This document shows positions 37,737-47,989 of a stretch of 64,000 nucleotides of DNA, in pieces. Numbering within the stretch: the stretch's first letter is position 1; each line of letters begins with the position of its first letter. The notes beneath the pieces are model-generated. The model had not been told where the DNA came from. It saw only the letters and a list, made by a program, of their open reading frames with translations, and ran no database searches. The position numbers and the translations under genes were made by a program. The stretch comes from Clostridium tagluense (GTDB lineage Bacteria; Bacillota; Clostridia; Clostridiales; Clostridiaceae): the NCBI RefSeq assembly GCF_003865095.1, contig NZ_BHYK01000007.1, forward strand, positions 1 to 64,000. Reading direction: 5' to 3'.

Positions 37737-39413
37737 ATGAGTGAATATATTAATGTTAATGCATTACAACAAATAGATATTGATGAAATTATTGAGGCCC
37801 AGGAAGTTAAAAGTGAATCCAGGGAAAGTGAAGAGGGATATAAAAGATTATTTGAATTATCTCCTGATGCTATATGTGTGCATAGTAATGGAAAAATAGT
37901 CTTAGTTAATCTTGCAGCTGAAAAATTATTTGACAAAAAAAAATCTAAGGACATAATTGGAAGAAGTATTCTGGATTTTGTTCATCCTGATTATATTGAT
38001 ATTGCTCAAGATAGAATAAAAATAATATATGAAGGTGGAATGATTACACCATTTATCGAAGAAAAATTCATTGCCAATGATGGGTCTATTATTGATGTTG
38101 AAATAGGTACATCTGCTTTTAGGTATAATCATAAGCCGGCAGTTTTAGTAGTAGCTCGTAATATTAGCCAAAGGAAAAAAATGGAGAAAAAAATAAGAGA
38201 AAGTGAAAAACTATTAAGAGAGATAACTGAAAATATCTCGGATATTATTGCAAAGACAGATGTGGAGGGAACAATTAAATATGTTACACCTACTAAAAAT
38301 GATATACTTGGGTATGGATTAGGTAATGTAATTGGAAAAAACCTTTTTGATTTTATTTACCTAGATGATAAAAAAAATGTATTAAGCAAAATTAGAAAAT
38401 CAATTAATACGACTATAAATCAAAAACTTGAATTTAGATGCATACACATAGATAAACATATTATTTGGGTAGATGGTTGGTTTAACACACTGTTAGATGA
38501 AAATAACAAAGTTATAGGATTGATTTTATCAGCAAGAGATATTACTAAGCAAATTGAAGCTGAAGAATTAATAAAAGAAAACAAGGAAAAAACGAGACTT
38601 CTAAACCAGGCAATAGAATATGATAAATTTAGGACGGATTTTTTTGCTAATATATCTCATGAACTAAGAACACCAATCAATGTTATTTTAGGAACGTTGC
38701 AGCTTATGGAGCTAAAATTCAAGGAAATATTTAATGAAAATGACCCAAAAAATAAGGGATATTTAAAAACTATGAAACAGAATTGTTATAGATTAGTAAG
38801 ATTGATTGATAACTTAATAGATGTAACAAAAATAGATGCAGGATATTTTGAAATTCATTTAAGTAATTGTAATATTGTTAGTGTTATAGAGGAAATAACG
38901 TTGTCTGTAGCTGAGTATGTTGAGAATAATGGGATATCACTTTTATTCGATACAGAGATGGAAGAAAGAATAATAGCTTGTGACAAAGAAAAAATAGAAA
39001 GAATAATATTAAATCTTATCTCAAATGCTATAAAATTTACAAATGCAGGAGGTAATATTTCAGTAAATATATTTGAAAGAAAAGATAATGTTGTTATCTC
39101 TGTTAAAGATACAGGAATTGGAATACCAAAAGAAAAGCAAGAATGCGTTTTTGATAGATTTATTCAAGTTGACAAGTCCTTGACCAGAAGTAGAGAGGGT
39201 AGCGGTATAGGATTATCCTTAGTTAAGGCTTTAGTAGAGATGCACGGTGGTAAAGTATTTTTAGAAAGCGAGGTTAATGTAGGAAGTGAATTTAGCTTTG
39301 AACTTCCTATAAAACAGTTATTAGATAGTGAAGCAGTGTACGTTAATAATAGTTTGAATGCTGATAATAATATTCAAAAGATTCACATTGAGTTCTCTGA
39401 TATATATTTTTAG
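37737..39413 (+). CDS. Cytoplasmic PAS-PAS histidine kinase
   Basis: 558 residues from MSEYINVNALQQIDID; GAGGGGGG 6 nt upstream makes 37737 the start, dropping 35 codons of open frame before it. Two PAS domains (~33-150 and ~160-275; YKRLFELSPDAICVHSNGKI, LREITENISDIIAKTDVEGTIKYV) precede a HisKA domain (H308 in ISHELRTPIN) and HATPase (IERIILNLISNAIKFT, DTGIGIPKEK, GSGIGLSLVKALVEMHGG). No TM helix, so it senses internal signals. The kinase core closely resembles the second kinase unit of the protein at 8147, and both end in IEFSDIY plus one residue. No response regulator is adjacent. Confidence 0.9.
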   Translation: MSEYINVNALQQIDIDEIIEAQEVKSESRESEEGYKRLFELSPDAICVHSNGKIVLVNLAAEKLFDKKKSKDIIGRSILDFVHPDYIDIAQDRIKIIYEGGMITPFIEEKFIANDGSIIDVEIGTSAFRYNHKPAVLVVARNISQRKKMEKKIRESEKLLREITENISDIIAKTDVEGTIKYVTPTKNDILGYGLGNVIGKNLFDFIYLDDKKNVLSKIRKSINTTINQKLEFRCIHIDKHIIWVDGWFNTLLDENNKVIGLILSARDITKQIEAEELIKENKEKTRLLNQAIEYDKFRTDFFANISHELRTPINVILGTLQLMELKFKEIFNENDPKNKGYLKTMKQNCYRLVRLIDNLIDVTKIDAGYFEIHLSNCNIVSVIEEITLSVAEYVENNGISLLFDTEMEERIIACDKEKIERIILNLISNAIKFTNAGGNISVNIFERKDNVVISVKDTGIGIPKEKQECVFDRFIQVDKSLTRSREGSGIGLSLVKALVEMHGGKVFLESEVNVGSEFSFELPIKQLLDSEAVYVNNSLNADNNIQKIHIEFSDIYF

Positions 39414-39506
39414 AATACATTTGTGTAACAGAGAAGGATCGAGATACATTAGAAGCATTGATGCTAAGAATTTCAAAGCGGCACAAGCCTTTTAGGAATA
39501 TTAAAC

Positions 39507-39644
39507 ATGAAGCATTTGATTATTGTAGGTGCTTGGCTTATTATATATATTGTAGCACTTGCATTTATTGCAGTTAAAGTTGTATTTGTAGAGAGTGTGT
39601 TACTTAGAAGAGGAGATATTTTTGATTCATTATTGTTTTTGTGA
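39507..39644 (+). CDS. Small hydrophobic membrane peptide (45 residues)
   Basis: ATG at 39507 with AGGA 9 nt upstream, stop at 39642-39644. Peptide MKHLIIVGAWLIIYIVAL... has one long hydrophobic stretch (~4-28) and a basic/acidic C-terminal part (LLRRGDIFDS). It could be a genuine small membrane protein or the decayed start of a permease. Only weakly supported; it lies 31 bp before the CPBP protease gene. Confidence 0.4.
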   Translation: MKHLIIVGAWLIIYIVALAFIAVKVVFVESVLLRRGDIFDSLLFL

Positions 39645-39675
39645 TGGTTAATTTTATATTTAAAGGAGAAAATTC

Positions 39676-40701
39676 ATGAAAAATAAAAAAATACTATTAG
39701 CTAATAGTTTATTACTACTAGCATTATTGTTATTTATCGAGATACCTATTAAAGCGATTGAGTTATTTAAATTACATGAGCCTATAAGCGGGGACATTTC
39801 ACTTTTGCTTTCTGGAGCCATTAGTGTTATAACACTTGGAGGCATTGCACTATTATATTGCAGAATTACTAAAAGAAAATTTACAAAAGTAATGGTAATA
39901 AAGAAAATCTCTATAAAACAAGTTATGTTAACAATGGTTGTTTCTATTGGTACCTACATTTTTGCAGGAGGGATTAATTCTTTAAGCATAAAATTATTTC
40001 CCGTTGTAATAAAAGATGGTATGGCAATATCTAGTTTACTAAATAGTAGTTCACTATTAGTAGGTTTATTTGTGGTAGTTTTGGTTCCGGCATTTTTTGA
40101 GGAAGTATTCTTTAGAGGAATTTTTTTAGACGCTTATGAAGGAATAAACAAAAAAATGAAGTATTTTATAATAACTGCAATTTTTGCTACTTTTCATGGA
40201 AATGTAATGCAAATTATATATGTTTTATTTTTGGGATTTATATTATTAAAGGTTAGGGAGTACACAGGATCATTATTAGGAAGTATGACACTTCATGCGG
40301 CCAATAATGCAATATCCTTTATTATAAGTAAAGTGGCAATGAGTTATATGAAGCTTGTGAACACTGGAATGAAAAATGGCGTCATTGATCCAGTAAAGGT
40401 AACCACTGCAGCTAATTCAAATACTGTTAGCTTGAGTGCAACTTTATTTGGAGCTTCAGCATGTCTTTTAATTGGTGGTGCGATACTATTTATAAACCTA
40501 AGAAAACTGAAAGAATACAAAGAAGAAAAAGAAGGATTAGAATATAGTCAAGAAGAGGAGTATTCTCAAAACCTAGAATACAATGAAGGCGAAAAATATA
40601 TGCTAAGAGAAGAAAAAACTATTACTACAGATAAAAAACATTATATTCCCTTAGCTATATATTTTGTTTGTATGATTATATTGCTTGTTCGAAAGTATTA
40701 A
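39676..40701 (+). CDS. CPBP-family intramembrane glutamic protease (CAAX/Abi type)
   Basis: 341 residues, about eight membrane helices. Catalytic motifs of the family: EEVFFRG (~142-148), FATFHGN with histidine (~175), and HAANN (~206). Such proteases process prenylated peptides or bacteriocins, or act in stress responses. After the protease core there is a TM helix, a highly charged Glu/Tyr/Lys-rich segment (~275-325, KEEKEGLEYSQEEEYSQ) and a final TM helix, an unusual extension. AAAGGAG ribosome-binding site. No bacteriocin genes are nearby. Confidence 0.85.
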   Translation: MKNKKILLANSLLLLALLLFIEIPIKAIELFKLHEPISGDISLLLSGAISVITLGGIALLYCRITKRKFTKVMVIKKISIKQVMLTMVVSIGTYIFAGGINSLSIKLFPVVIKDGMAISSLLNSSSLLVGLFVVVLVPAFFEEVFFRGIFLDAYEGINKKMKYFIITAIFATFHGNVMQIIYVLFLGFILLKVREYTGSLLGSMTLHAANNAISFIISKVAMSYMKLVNTGMKNGVIDPVKVTTAANSNTVSLSATLFGASACLLIGGAILFINLRKLKEYKEEKEGLEYSQEEEYSQNLEYNEGEKYMLREEKTITTDKKHYIPLAIYFVCMIILLVRKY

Positions 40702-40898
40702 GATAGATTGAAACAATTAATTAATCAGGAGTTAGTCTATTTTGTGCCATACTCAATAAATAGAACAGGGTTATAGTACAAATTCATAGCTTGACTATTT
40801 TTTTATTTATGATAGAATATAAAAAACACGGGTTTTAATTTCATGAGGAATATATTAACAAATCATGTAATTAAATATAATAATAAAAAGTTAATTTA

Positions 40899-41016
40899 GA
40901 TTCGTATAACCCCAATAATATGGTTTGGGGGTTTCTACCAGGAGCCTATAATTCCTGATTACGAAGAAGATACAAGTATATGTATTTTCTTTGTAGTCAG
41001 GATTTTTTGTTTTTTG
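40899..41016 (+). promoter_or_regulatory. Adenine riboswitch with terminator platform
   Basis: Purine aptamer at 40899-40967: P1 TTCGTA/TACGAA, TATAACCCCAATAATATGG core, TTTCTACCAGGAGCC, then TTCCTGATTACG. The ligand-reading base before GATTACG is T (40956), as in adenine rather than guanine aptamers. The 3' strand (TCCTGATTACGAAG) can instead pair with CTTTGTAGTCAGGA at 40989-41003 to form a terminator with T6. Adenine should therefore turn transcription of the deaminase gene on. Confidence 0.9.
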
Positions 41017-41058
41017 AAAAATAGAGTAAAAGCTAAAAGAGTTTAAAAGGAGGACAAT

Positions 41059-42051
41059 ATGAAATTTGAAAATTTACCAAAAATTGAATTGCATTGCCAT
41101 TTAGATGGTAGTGTAAGACCTGAAACAATAATTGATATAGCAAAGAAGGAGGGTATAAGTATTCCCTACTATGATATTGAAAATATTAAAAAAGAAGTTA
41201 CCGCACCATCAGAATGTAAGTCTCTTGACGAGTATTTAAAAAGGTTTGAAATTCCCAATTTAGTAATGCAATCAAAGGAGAGTTTAAGAAGAATTACATT
41301 TGAACTTCTCGAAGATTCTGCAAAAGAAAATGTAAAGTATATTGAAGTTAGATTTGCACCGCTACTTCATATAACAAAGGGATTAACCCTATGCGAAGTA
41401 ATAGAGAGTGTAATATCTGGGATTAAAGATGCAGAAGATGAATATGATATAAAAGGAAATGTAATACTTTCATGTATGAGATTTATGTCTATTGATAGAG
41501 CTTTTGAGGTTGTAGAAGCTGGCAGAAAGTATATTTCAAAAGGTGTAGTTGCAATAGACTTATGTGGGTCTGAAGGCGAAGGCTTTTGTGAAAAATTCAT
41601 AGAACCTATAAAACTGGCTAGAGAATATGGATATAGAGTAACTATTCATGCAGGAGAAACAGGAATAGGTAAAAATGTCATGGAAGCAGTGGAACTTTTA
41701 GGGGCAGAAAGAATTGGGCATGGGGTATTTATTAAAGACTGCATTGAAGCCTATAACATCGTAAAAGATAAAGGAATTACTCTTGAAATGTGTCCAACAA
41801 GTAATATTCAAACTAAAGCAGTTGATTCATTTAAAAATCATCCCTTTTATGATTTTTATAATGATGGGGTAAAAGTGACAGTTAATACTGATAATAGAAC
41901 TGTATCAGACACAAATATGACTGTGGAATGTAATGTATTGTTAAGGGAATTTAACATTACTTTTGAGGAGTATAAACAAATTTATCTTAATAGTGTTGAT
42001 GCAGCCTTTACCGATTTAGAAACAAAGGGATGGTTAAGAAAATATATTTAA
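41059..42051 (+). CDS. add: Adenosine deaminase family enzyme
   Basis: 330-residue TIM-barrel metal-dependent deaminase, converting adenosine (possibly adenine or a derivative) to inosine or the corresponding hypoxanthine form. Marks: PKIELHCHLDGSVRP (zinc ligands HxH), TIHAGETG (~198-205) with the catalytic Glu, ERIGHGVFI, LEMCPTSN and the final zinc/Asp motif VTVNTDNRTVSDT. The adenine riboswitch upstream supports a role in adenine/adenosine breakdown, as for the add gene of Vibrio vulnificus. AGGAGG ribosome-binding site. Followed by a strong terminator. Confidence 0.93.
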   Translation: MKFENLPKIELHCHLDGSVRPETIIDIAKKEGISIPYYDIENIKKEVTAPSECKSLDEYLKRFEIPNLVMQSKESLRRITFELLEDSAKENVKYIEVRFAPLLHITKGLTLCEVIESVISGIKDAEDEYDIKGNVILSCMRFMSIDRAFEVVEAGRKYISKGVVAIDLCGSEGEGFCEKFIEPIKLAREYGYRVTIHAGETGIGKNVMEAVELLGAERIGHGVFIKDCIEAYNIVKDKGITLEMCPTSNIQTKAVDSFKNHPFYDFYNDGVKVTVNTDNRTVSDTNMTVECNVLLREFNITFEEYKQIYLNSVDAAFTDLETKGWLRKYI

Positions 42052-42077
42052 GGGATAGACTTCATAGAAAATAAGAA

Positions 42078-42121
42078 TAGATGCTATCTATAGATAATTA
42101 CATATCTATAGATAGCATCTA
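42078..42121 (+). terminator. Terminator after add
   Basis: Perfect 19-bp inverted repeat (42078-42096 with 42103-42121) followed by T5. Confidence 0.85.
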
Positions 42122-42139
42122 TTTTTAAAAAATATACAT

Positions 42140-42466
42140 TTGTTATATAATTATCGTGGGAATTCCATAGTATTTTATAAATTATCATTTGAAAGACATG
42201 GTAAATATGCAATATTAATTGCTAGATTACTTCCTTTCATATCCTTTGATATTGTAAGTTATGCAGCAGGACTTACATCCATGAGTTTTTGGTCTTTCTT
42301 TATAGCTACTGGTATTGGACAACTTCCTGCAACAATTATTTACTCTTATGTTGGTGGAATGTTAGCTTCCGGAACAAAAATGATGGTTTTTGGACTTTTA
42401 ACTTTATTTGCTGTAAGCATATTAATGTTGCTAATTAAAAAGATGTATAAGGAAAAAAATAAATAA
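42140..42466 (+). pseudogene. Truncated VTT/DedA (TVP38/TMEM64) membrane protein gene
   Basis: The frame encodes only the C-terminal half of a VTT-domain protein: KHG-like FERHGKYAILIARLLPFISFDIVSYAAGLT, FIATGIGQLPATIIYSYVG and a terminal TM helix. Normal members have about 200 residues with an N-terminal membrane half, missing here; upstream is the add terminator. There is no ATG or ribosome-binding site at a sensible place before the homologous part (it opens at a TTG). I call it a 5'-deleted remnant. Intact relatives often sit beside CDP-alcohol transferase genes, as this one does. Confidence 0.7.
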
Positions 42467-42531
42467 TAAGTTAAATTTTAAAAGGCGTATATGAACTATA
42501 TCTAAAAAAACAAGGCAAAGGATGATTATCT

Positions 42532-43668
42532 ATGAGGAAAATTAGTTTAAGTGAGGATATCTTAAAGCGAGTAGATACCATGTCAAAGGAATGTATTGCT
42601 TGCAAGAAGTGTATGGAAAATTGTATAATGTTAGATGAATATTGCTCCTCTCCTAAAGAACTTTTCAGTAAAATAATAAGAGACCGTGAAATAGATATAA
42701 AAATACCCTATTCTTGCAACCTATGCAATTTATGCAGTGAGGTATGTCCCAGGGATATTAATCAAAAGGAGCTTTATTTAGAATTACGAAGATATGCTTT
42801 TAAAAATCATAAAAAAGTTATAATGCCATTAGGGTATAAGGTAGTAAAATTTCATCAGAAAAATAGTTTTTCAAGATTTTTTTCAGCCAGTTCAAAAGGA
42901 GTAGAAGATGTTAGTTCAACTGCATTTATTCCAGGATGTAGTCTTATGTCTTATAGTCCTGAAATGGTTATGAAAACTTATAAGTATCTTCAAAATATTA
43001 TGCCAGGAATAAAAATTATTTTGAAATGTTGTGGGAATCCAACTCATACTATGGGAGATGAGAAGGGGTTTAAACAATATTATTCTCAACTTGACCATGA
43101 GATTCAAAAGTTAAAGGTAGCTGAAATAATTACAACTTGTCCCAATTGTTTTATAAGTATAAAAAAGAATAGCCCTAATTTGAAAATTACTACGGTTTGG
43201 GAGAAAATCAATGAAAGTATTATCCCTGACGGTTTGCTAAATAAATATGACAATGTAGATATTAAATTTAGTCTTCATGATCCGTGCCCAACAAGATATG
43301 AAGGCAATACGCAGGGCGCAGTTCGAGAAATTATAAAAAAAATGGGGATTAAAATGGAAGAATTTAAATTTTCCAAAGGGCAAACAGTATGTTGTGGAGC
43401 AGGTGCTATGGTAGGAGTAACTAATAACAAGCTTGCAACAGAGCATATGAGTAAAAGAGCAGCAGATGCTCCCTCAGACCATATATTAACTTACTGCCAA
43501 ACTTGCGCGGAATCTTTGTCAACAGGAGAAAAAAATGCTGTGCATTTATTGGATTTGATGTTTAATGAAGAGATGTTTTCAAATCTTATTTTTCAGCAGA
43601 AAAAAAGTAATACTGCTGAAAAGTGGATGAATAGGTATAAAGGTAAAAGAAGAATTCAAAAACTTTAA
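42532..43668 (+). CDS. Fe-S protein with two 4Fe-4S clusters and CCG domains (HdrD/GlpC-like)
   Basis: 378 residues. The N-terminal ferredoxin-like part holds CIACKKCMENC (~22-32) and CNLCNLCSEVCP (~62-73), each completed by further Cys. Two CCG (cysteine-rich) domains follow: PGCSLM...KCCGNPTH (~134-170) and DPCPTR...VCCGAGAMVG (~250-300), with a TYCQTC segment near the end. Related subunits pass electrons in heterodisulfide reductase, glycolate oxidase and anaerobic glycerol-3-phosphate dehydrogenase complexes; the partner here is not visible. No TM helix. Forms a likely unit with the phosphatidyltransferase gene 42 bp downstream. Confidence 0.85.
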   Translation: MRKISLSEDILKRVDTMSKECIACKKCMENCIMLDEYCSSPKELFSKIIRDREIDIKIPYSCNLCNLCSEVCPRDINQKELYLELRRYAFKNHKKVIMPLGYKVVKFHQKNSFSRFFSASSKGVEDVSSTAFIPGCSLMSYSPEMVMKTYKYLQNIMPGIKIILKCCGNPTHTMGDEKGFKQYYSQLDHEIQKLKVAEIITTCPNCFISIKKNSPNLKITTVWEKINESIIPDGLLNKYDNVDIKFSLHDPCPTRYEGNTQGAVREIIKKMGIKMEEFKFSKGQTVCCGAGAMVGVTNNKLATEHMSKRAADAPSDHILTYCQTCAESLSTGEKNAVHLLDLMFNEEMFSNLIFQQKKSNTAEKWMNRYKGKRRIQKL

Positions 43669-43710
43669 CGACCTCTAATAGTATTTATAAAGTAGAAAGG
43701 GTTGATAAAA

Positions 43711-44295
43711 ATGTTAGACACTCACGGTAGGAAATATATAAGTCCACTTTTTAAGGGTGCAGCTAATATTTTTTTAAGCTTAAATATGACAGCGAATAGC
43801 ATAACCATTATAGCCTTTATAATTGGCTTATTACCCTTTGCATTTATTTATGCAGATAAGCCTTTAATTGCAGTTACACTTTTATGGGTATCAGGTTTTC
43901 TTGATGCTGTAGATGGTGAAATGGCAAGAGTTAGTAACACTTCAACTCCTTGGGGAACACTTATGGATATAACTTTTGATCGGTTAGTTGAACTGGGGAT
44001 TATTTTAGCAATGGCCTTGAAAGAGCCGCAGTCTAGGATGCAGTTATTGTTTTTAACAGCTGCAATAGTATTATCTATGACTGTTTTTTTAACAGTAGGT
44101 GCACTTTCTCAAAATAAGGGAAGTAAATCTTTCTATTACCAAGCGGGAGTTGCAGAGCGTACAGAAGGGTTCATATTTTTTACCCTAATGATTTTGATAC
44201 CTGCGCATCTTCAATTAGTAACGGGTATATTCTCAATAGTAATTGTAATAACTGCACTTCAGAGGTTGATAGAGGCTAGAAGAATTTTAAAATAA
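43711..44295 (+). CDS. CDP-alcohol phosphatidyltransferase
   Basis: 194 residues from MLDTHGRKYISPLFKG; AAAGGG 9 nt upstream favours 43711 over the TTG three codons earlier. Five to six membrane helices. The full catalytic motif DGxxARx8GxxxDxxxD is present as DGEMARVSNTSTPWGTLMD then ITFD (about 72-94). It transfers a phosphatidyl (or similar) group from CDP-diacylglycerol to an alcohol in the membrane, as in phospholipid head-group synthesis. The acceptor is unknown. Likely co-transcribed with the Fe-S gene upstream. Confidence 0.88.
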   Translation: MLDTHGRKYISPLFKGAANIFLSLNMTANSITIIAFIIGLLPFAFIYADKPLIAVTLLWVSGFLDAVDGEMARVSNTSTPWGTLMDITFDRLVELGIILAMALKEPQSRMQLLFLTAAIVLSMTVFLTVGALSQNKGSKSFYYQAGVAERTEGFIFFTLMILIPAHLQLVTGIFSIVIVITALQRLIEARRILK

Positions 44296-44410
44296 AATAT
44301 TTGTCGAAAAATAAAGGGATTGAGCATTTATTATAGAATATATTATTTAAGGTAATTGAATATTATTAATAATAAAAGAAATAAAATTGTAAAAAGAGTA
44401 AATTGGAAGG

Positions 44411-44578
44411 ATGGTGAATAAAATAGATTATAAAAAATTAAAAAAAGATTTATTGGATAAAGTAGGTACATTAGGAATTAAGTCACCAGTTGTGACTGTA
44501 GAAAGTACAAGTGAGACGGACCTTCTTAAATTGGCAAAGGAATATAATTTAAATATTTCAGATTATATAAATGATTAG
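44411..44578 (+). CDS. Small hypothetical protein, 55 residues
   Basis: Frame from ATG 44411 to TAG 44578: MVNKIDYKKLKKDLLDKVG... ending KLAKEYNLNISDYIND. Charged, helical, with two likely helices joined by a GIKSPVVTVES loop. GGAAGG precedes the ATG with almost no spacer, so the true start may be a few codons in. A hairpin AATACCCTAGGAG / CTTCTAGGGTATT follows. Codon use looks like a real gene. Family unknown. Confidence 0.55.
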   Translation: MVNKIDYKKLKKDLLDKVGTLGIKSPVVTVESTSETDLLKLAKEYNLNISDYIND

Positions 44579-44627
44579 TGATTAATTTATATTTTATAGA
44601 TATAACAAAATAAATTTGCTTTATAAA

Positions 44628-44660
44628 ATACCCTAGGAGATTTTAAGCTTCTAGGGTATT
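44628..44660 (+). terminator. Hairpin after the 55-residue gene
   Basis: 13-bp inverted repeat (44628-44640 with 44648-44660, one mismatch); the T-tract is poor, so termination is less certain. Confidence 0.5.
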
Positions 44661-44721
44661 AATTGTCTTAAGAATACATGCAAAATTGGAAATATTAAGG
44701 CCGAATGACTTAGCTTGCTTA

Positions 44722-44785
44722 TTGACTTATTTAAATAGTATATTCATAATAAAAGAGTAATTTAAATTACTCTTTTATTATGAAT
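44722..44785 (+). promoter_or_regulatory. Promoter overlapped by a 44-bp perfect palindrome
   Basis: TTGACT (44722-44727), 17-bp spacer, CATAAT (44745-44750). A perfect palindrome with 22-bp arms and no loop (44742-44763 with 44764-44785) covers the -10 box, the likely transcription start and the leader, ending 18 bp before the rhomboid ATG. It could be an operator or, as RNA, a 5' hairpin. Confidence 0.55.
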
Positions 44786-44803
44786 TCAAATGGGGGAAAT
44801 ATA

Positions 44804-45367
44804 ATGATTACAAAATTAAAGAAAATACAATACAATTCACCAGTGATATTAACTTTTACTTTTTTAGCCCTTGCCAGCTATTTACTAGGTTATTTAACAA
44901 ATGGTACTTTGACTTCCTTTCTTTTTTCAAATTATAGAACCTCTTTTTTGGATCCACTTCAATATGTAAGACTTTTTTCTTATGTATTAGGTCATGCTAA
45001 TTGGGCTCATTTTTCAGGAAATTTCATAATAATTTTAATAACAGGACCTATGTTAGAAGAAAAATATGGTTCAAAAGTTTTAGTGAGATTAATATTAGTA
45101 ACAGCTTTTGCTACTGGCATAATACACATAATTTTTTCTGGTAATGCTCTTTTGGGTGCCAGCGGTATTGTTTATATGTTTATTATTCTAAGCTCCTTTA
45201 CAAATGCTGAAAAAGGAAAAATTCCACTGACTTTAATAATTGTGTTTTTTGTATTCGTTGGTAGGGAAATTTTTGGAGGTGCTTTTAGCCAAGATAATAT
45301 CTCTCAACTTGCACATATTATTGGTGGAAGCTTTGGGGCACTATTTGCCTTTAAGATTAAACATTAA
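44804..45367 (+). CDS. Rhomboid-family intramembrane serine protease
   Basis: 187 residues from MITKLKKIQYNSPVI; GGGGGAAATATA before the ATG at 44804 rules out the ATG eight codons earlier. Six membrane helices. Catalytic serine in LLGASGIVYM (GxSG, ~119-128), catalytic His in LAHIIGGSFGALFAF (~170), and the HANWAHFSGN oxyanion/helix-2 signature (~67-76). It cleaves membrane-anchored substrates within the bilayer. Monocistronic, with a terminator at 45387. Confidence 0.9.
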   Translation: MITKLKKIQYNSPVILTFTFLALASYLLGYLTNGTLTSFLFSNYRTSFLDPLQYVRLFSYVLGHANWAHFSGNFIIILITGPMLEEKYGSKVLVRLILVTAFATGIIHIIFSGNALLGASGIVYMFIILSSFTNAEKGKIPLTLIIVFFVFVGREIFGGAFSQDNISQLAHIIGGSFGALFAFKIKH

Positions 45368-45386
45368 GAAGATATATAGAAAGATG

Positions 45387-45424
45387 ATAGCAAAAACTTG
45401 TAATAAGGTTTTGCTATTTTTTTT
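45387..45424 (+). terminator. Terminator after the rhomboid gene
   Basis: ATAGCAAAAAC...GTTTTGCTAT hairpin followed by T8. Confidence 0.85.
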
Positions 45425-45582
45425 AGGGCAATTATACCTAAAATAAATTTTAGTAAATAAGAATAATGGGATTACTTCATACATATAAATATTGTAAAGT
45501 GAAATGTAAGAACAGGTGAAAAAAGATTCCAATAATAATACAACTAAATATAGTGATATATAATAAATGGCAGAGAAAATGA

Positions 45583-45647
45583 GCCGCATTATTATAAAGT
45601 GTTATGCTTTATTAGATGCGGTTTTTTTATACAATGTAAACGTTTCA
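45583..45647 (+). promoter_or_regulatory. glpK copy 2 leader attenuator and cre-like site
   Basis: Hairpin CCGCATTATTATAAAG / CTTTATTAGATGCGG (45584-45620) followed by T7: a terminator before the gene, near-identical to the leader of copy 1. A cre-like TGTAAACGTTTCA lies at 45635-45647. By analogy with B. subtilis glp operons I infer GlpP antitermination plus catabolite repression. Confidence 0.65.
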
Positions 45648-45657
45648 ATGAGATTAA

Positions 45658-47169
<1,512 letters not shown>

Positions 47170-47214
47170 TAAGAGCTAGTAAATAATAAAAAATATGAAT
47201 AGGGGGTATATATA

Positions 47215-47919
47215 ATGTCACATTTTATGGCGGAACTTTTAGGTACTGCACTTTTGATTCTTTTAGGAGATGGAGTCGTAGCAGGTGTTTTATTAAGCAA
47301 AAGTAAAGCTCAAAATTCAGGGCACATCGTTATTACATGGGGATGGGCTTTAGCTGTTGGTATATCTGCTTATATTTTTGGACCAATAAGTGGAGGACAT
47401 TTCAATCCGGCTGTTACTTTAGGATTTGCTGCAATTGGAAAATTTGCATGGGCAGATGTTCCAATGTATATAATTGCACAGATGATTGGAGCGATACTCG
47501 GAGCAACGCTAGTTTGGTTGCATTATTTACCACACTGGGCAGAAACGAAAGACAAGGGTCTAAAACTTGGAGTATTTTGTACAGCACCAGCAATTCGTAA
47601 CACACCAGCAAATTTTATATCAGAATTTATTGGGACATTTGTATTAGTATTTGGTATTTTAGGAGTAGGTAATACGAAAATGGCAGATGGTTTTGGACCA
47701 TTTGTAGTAGCTCTTATTATTTTAGTTATAGGCCTTTCACTAGGTGGAACCACTGGTTATGCAATTAATCCTGCAAGAGATTTAGGACCACGTATAGCTC
47801 ATGCTATTTTACCTATAGCAGGTAAGGGAGATTCAGATTGGAAATATGCTTGGATACCAGTAATAGCTCCAATTTGTGGAGGAATAGTAGCGGCATTGAC
47901 ATTTGTAGCTGTATTTTAA
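47215..47919 (+). CDS. glpF: Glycerol uptake facilitator (aquaglyceroporin)
   Basis: 234-residue MIP-family channel with six membrane helices and two NPA half-helices: HFNPAVT (~62-68) and AINPARD (~183-189). The Asp after the second NPAR is the hallmark of glycerol-conducting channels as against water-only aquaporins. It lets glycerol diffuse into the cell, where GlpK traps it. AGGGGGT ribosome-binding site. Second gene of the leader-controlled glpK-glpF unit. Confidence 0.95.
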   Translation: MSHFMAELLGTALLILLGDGVVAGVLLSKSKAQNSGHIVITWGWALAVGISAYIFGPISGGHFNPAVTLGFAAIGKFAWADVPMYIIAQMIGAILGATLVWLHYLPHWAETKDKGLKLGVFCTAPAIRNTPANFISEFIGTFVLVFGILGVGNTKMADGFGPFVVALIILVIGLSLGGTTGYAINPARDLGPRIAHAILPIAGKGDSDWKYAWIPVIAPICGGIVAALTFVAVF

Positions 47920-47989
47920 ATAATACAATTGTAAGAATAAAATAGGCAATGGAGAATTAGATAGAGAATAAGAGGTAGAGTTAGGAAAG

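Noticed and set aside
39425-39493. Frame ending ISKRHKPF after the PAS kinase
   Set aside because: Has no start codon with ribosome-binding site and is too short to assign; recorded only as possible debris.
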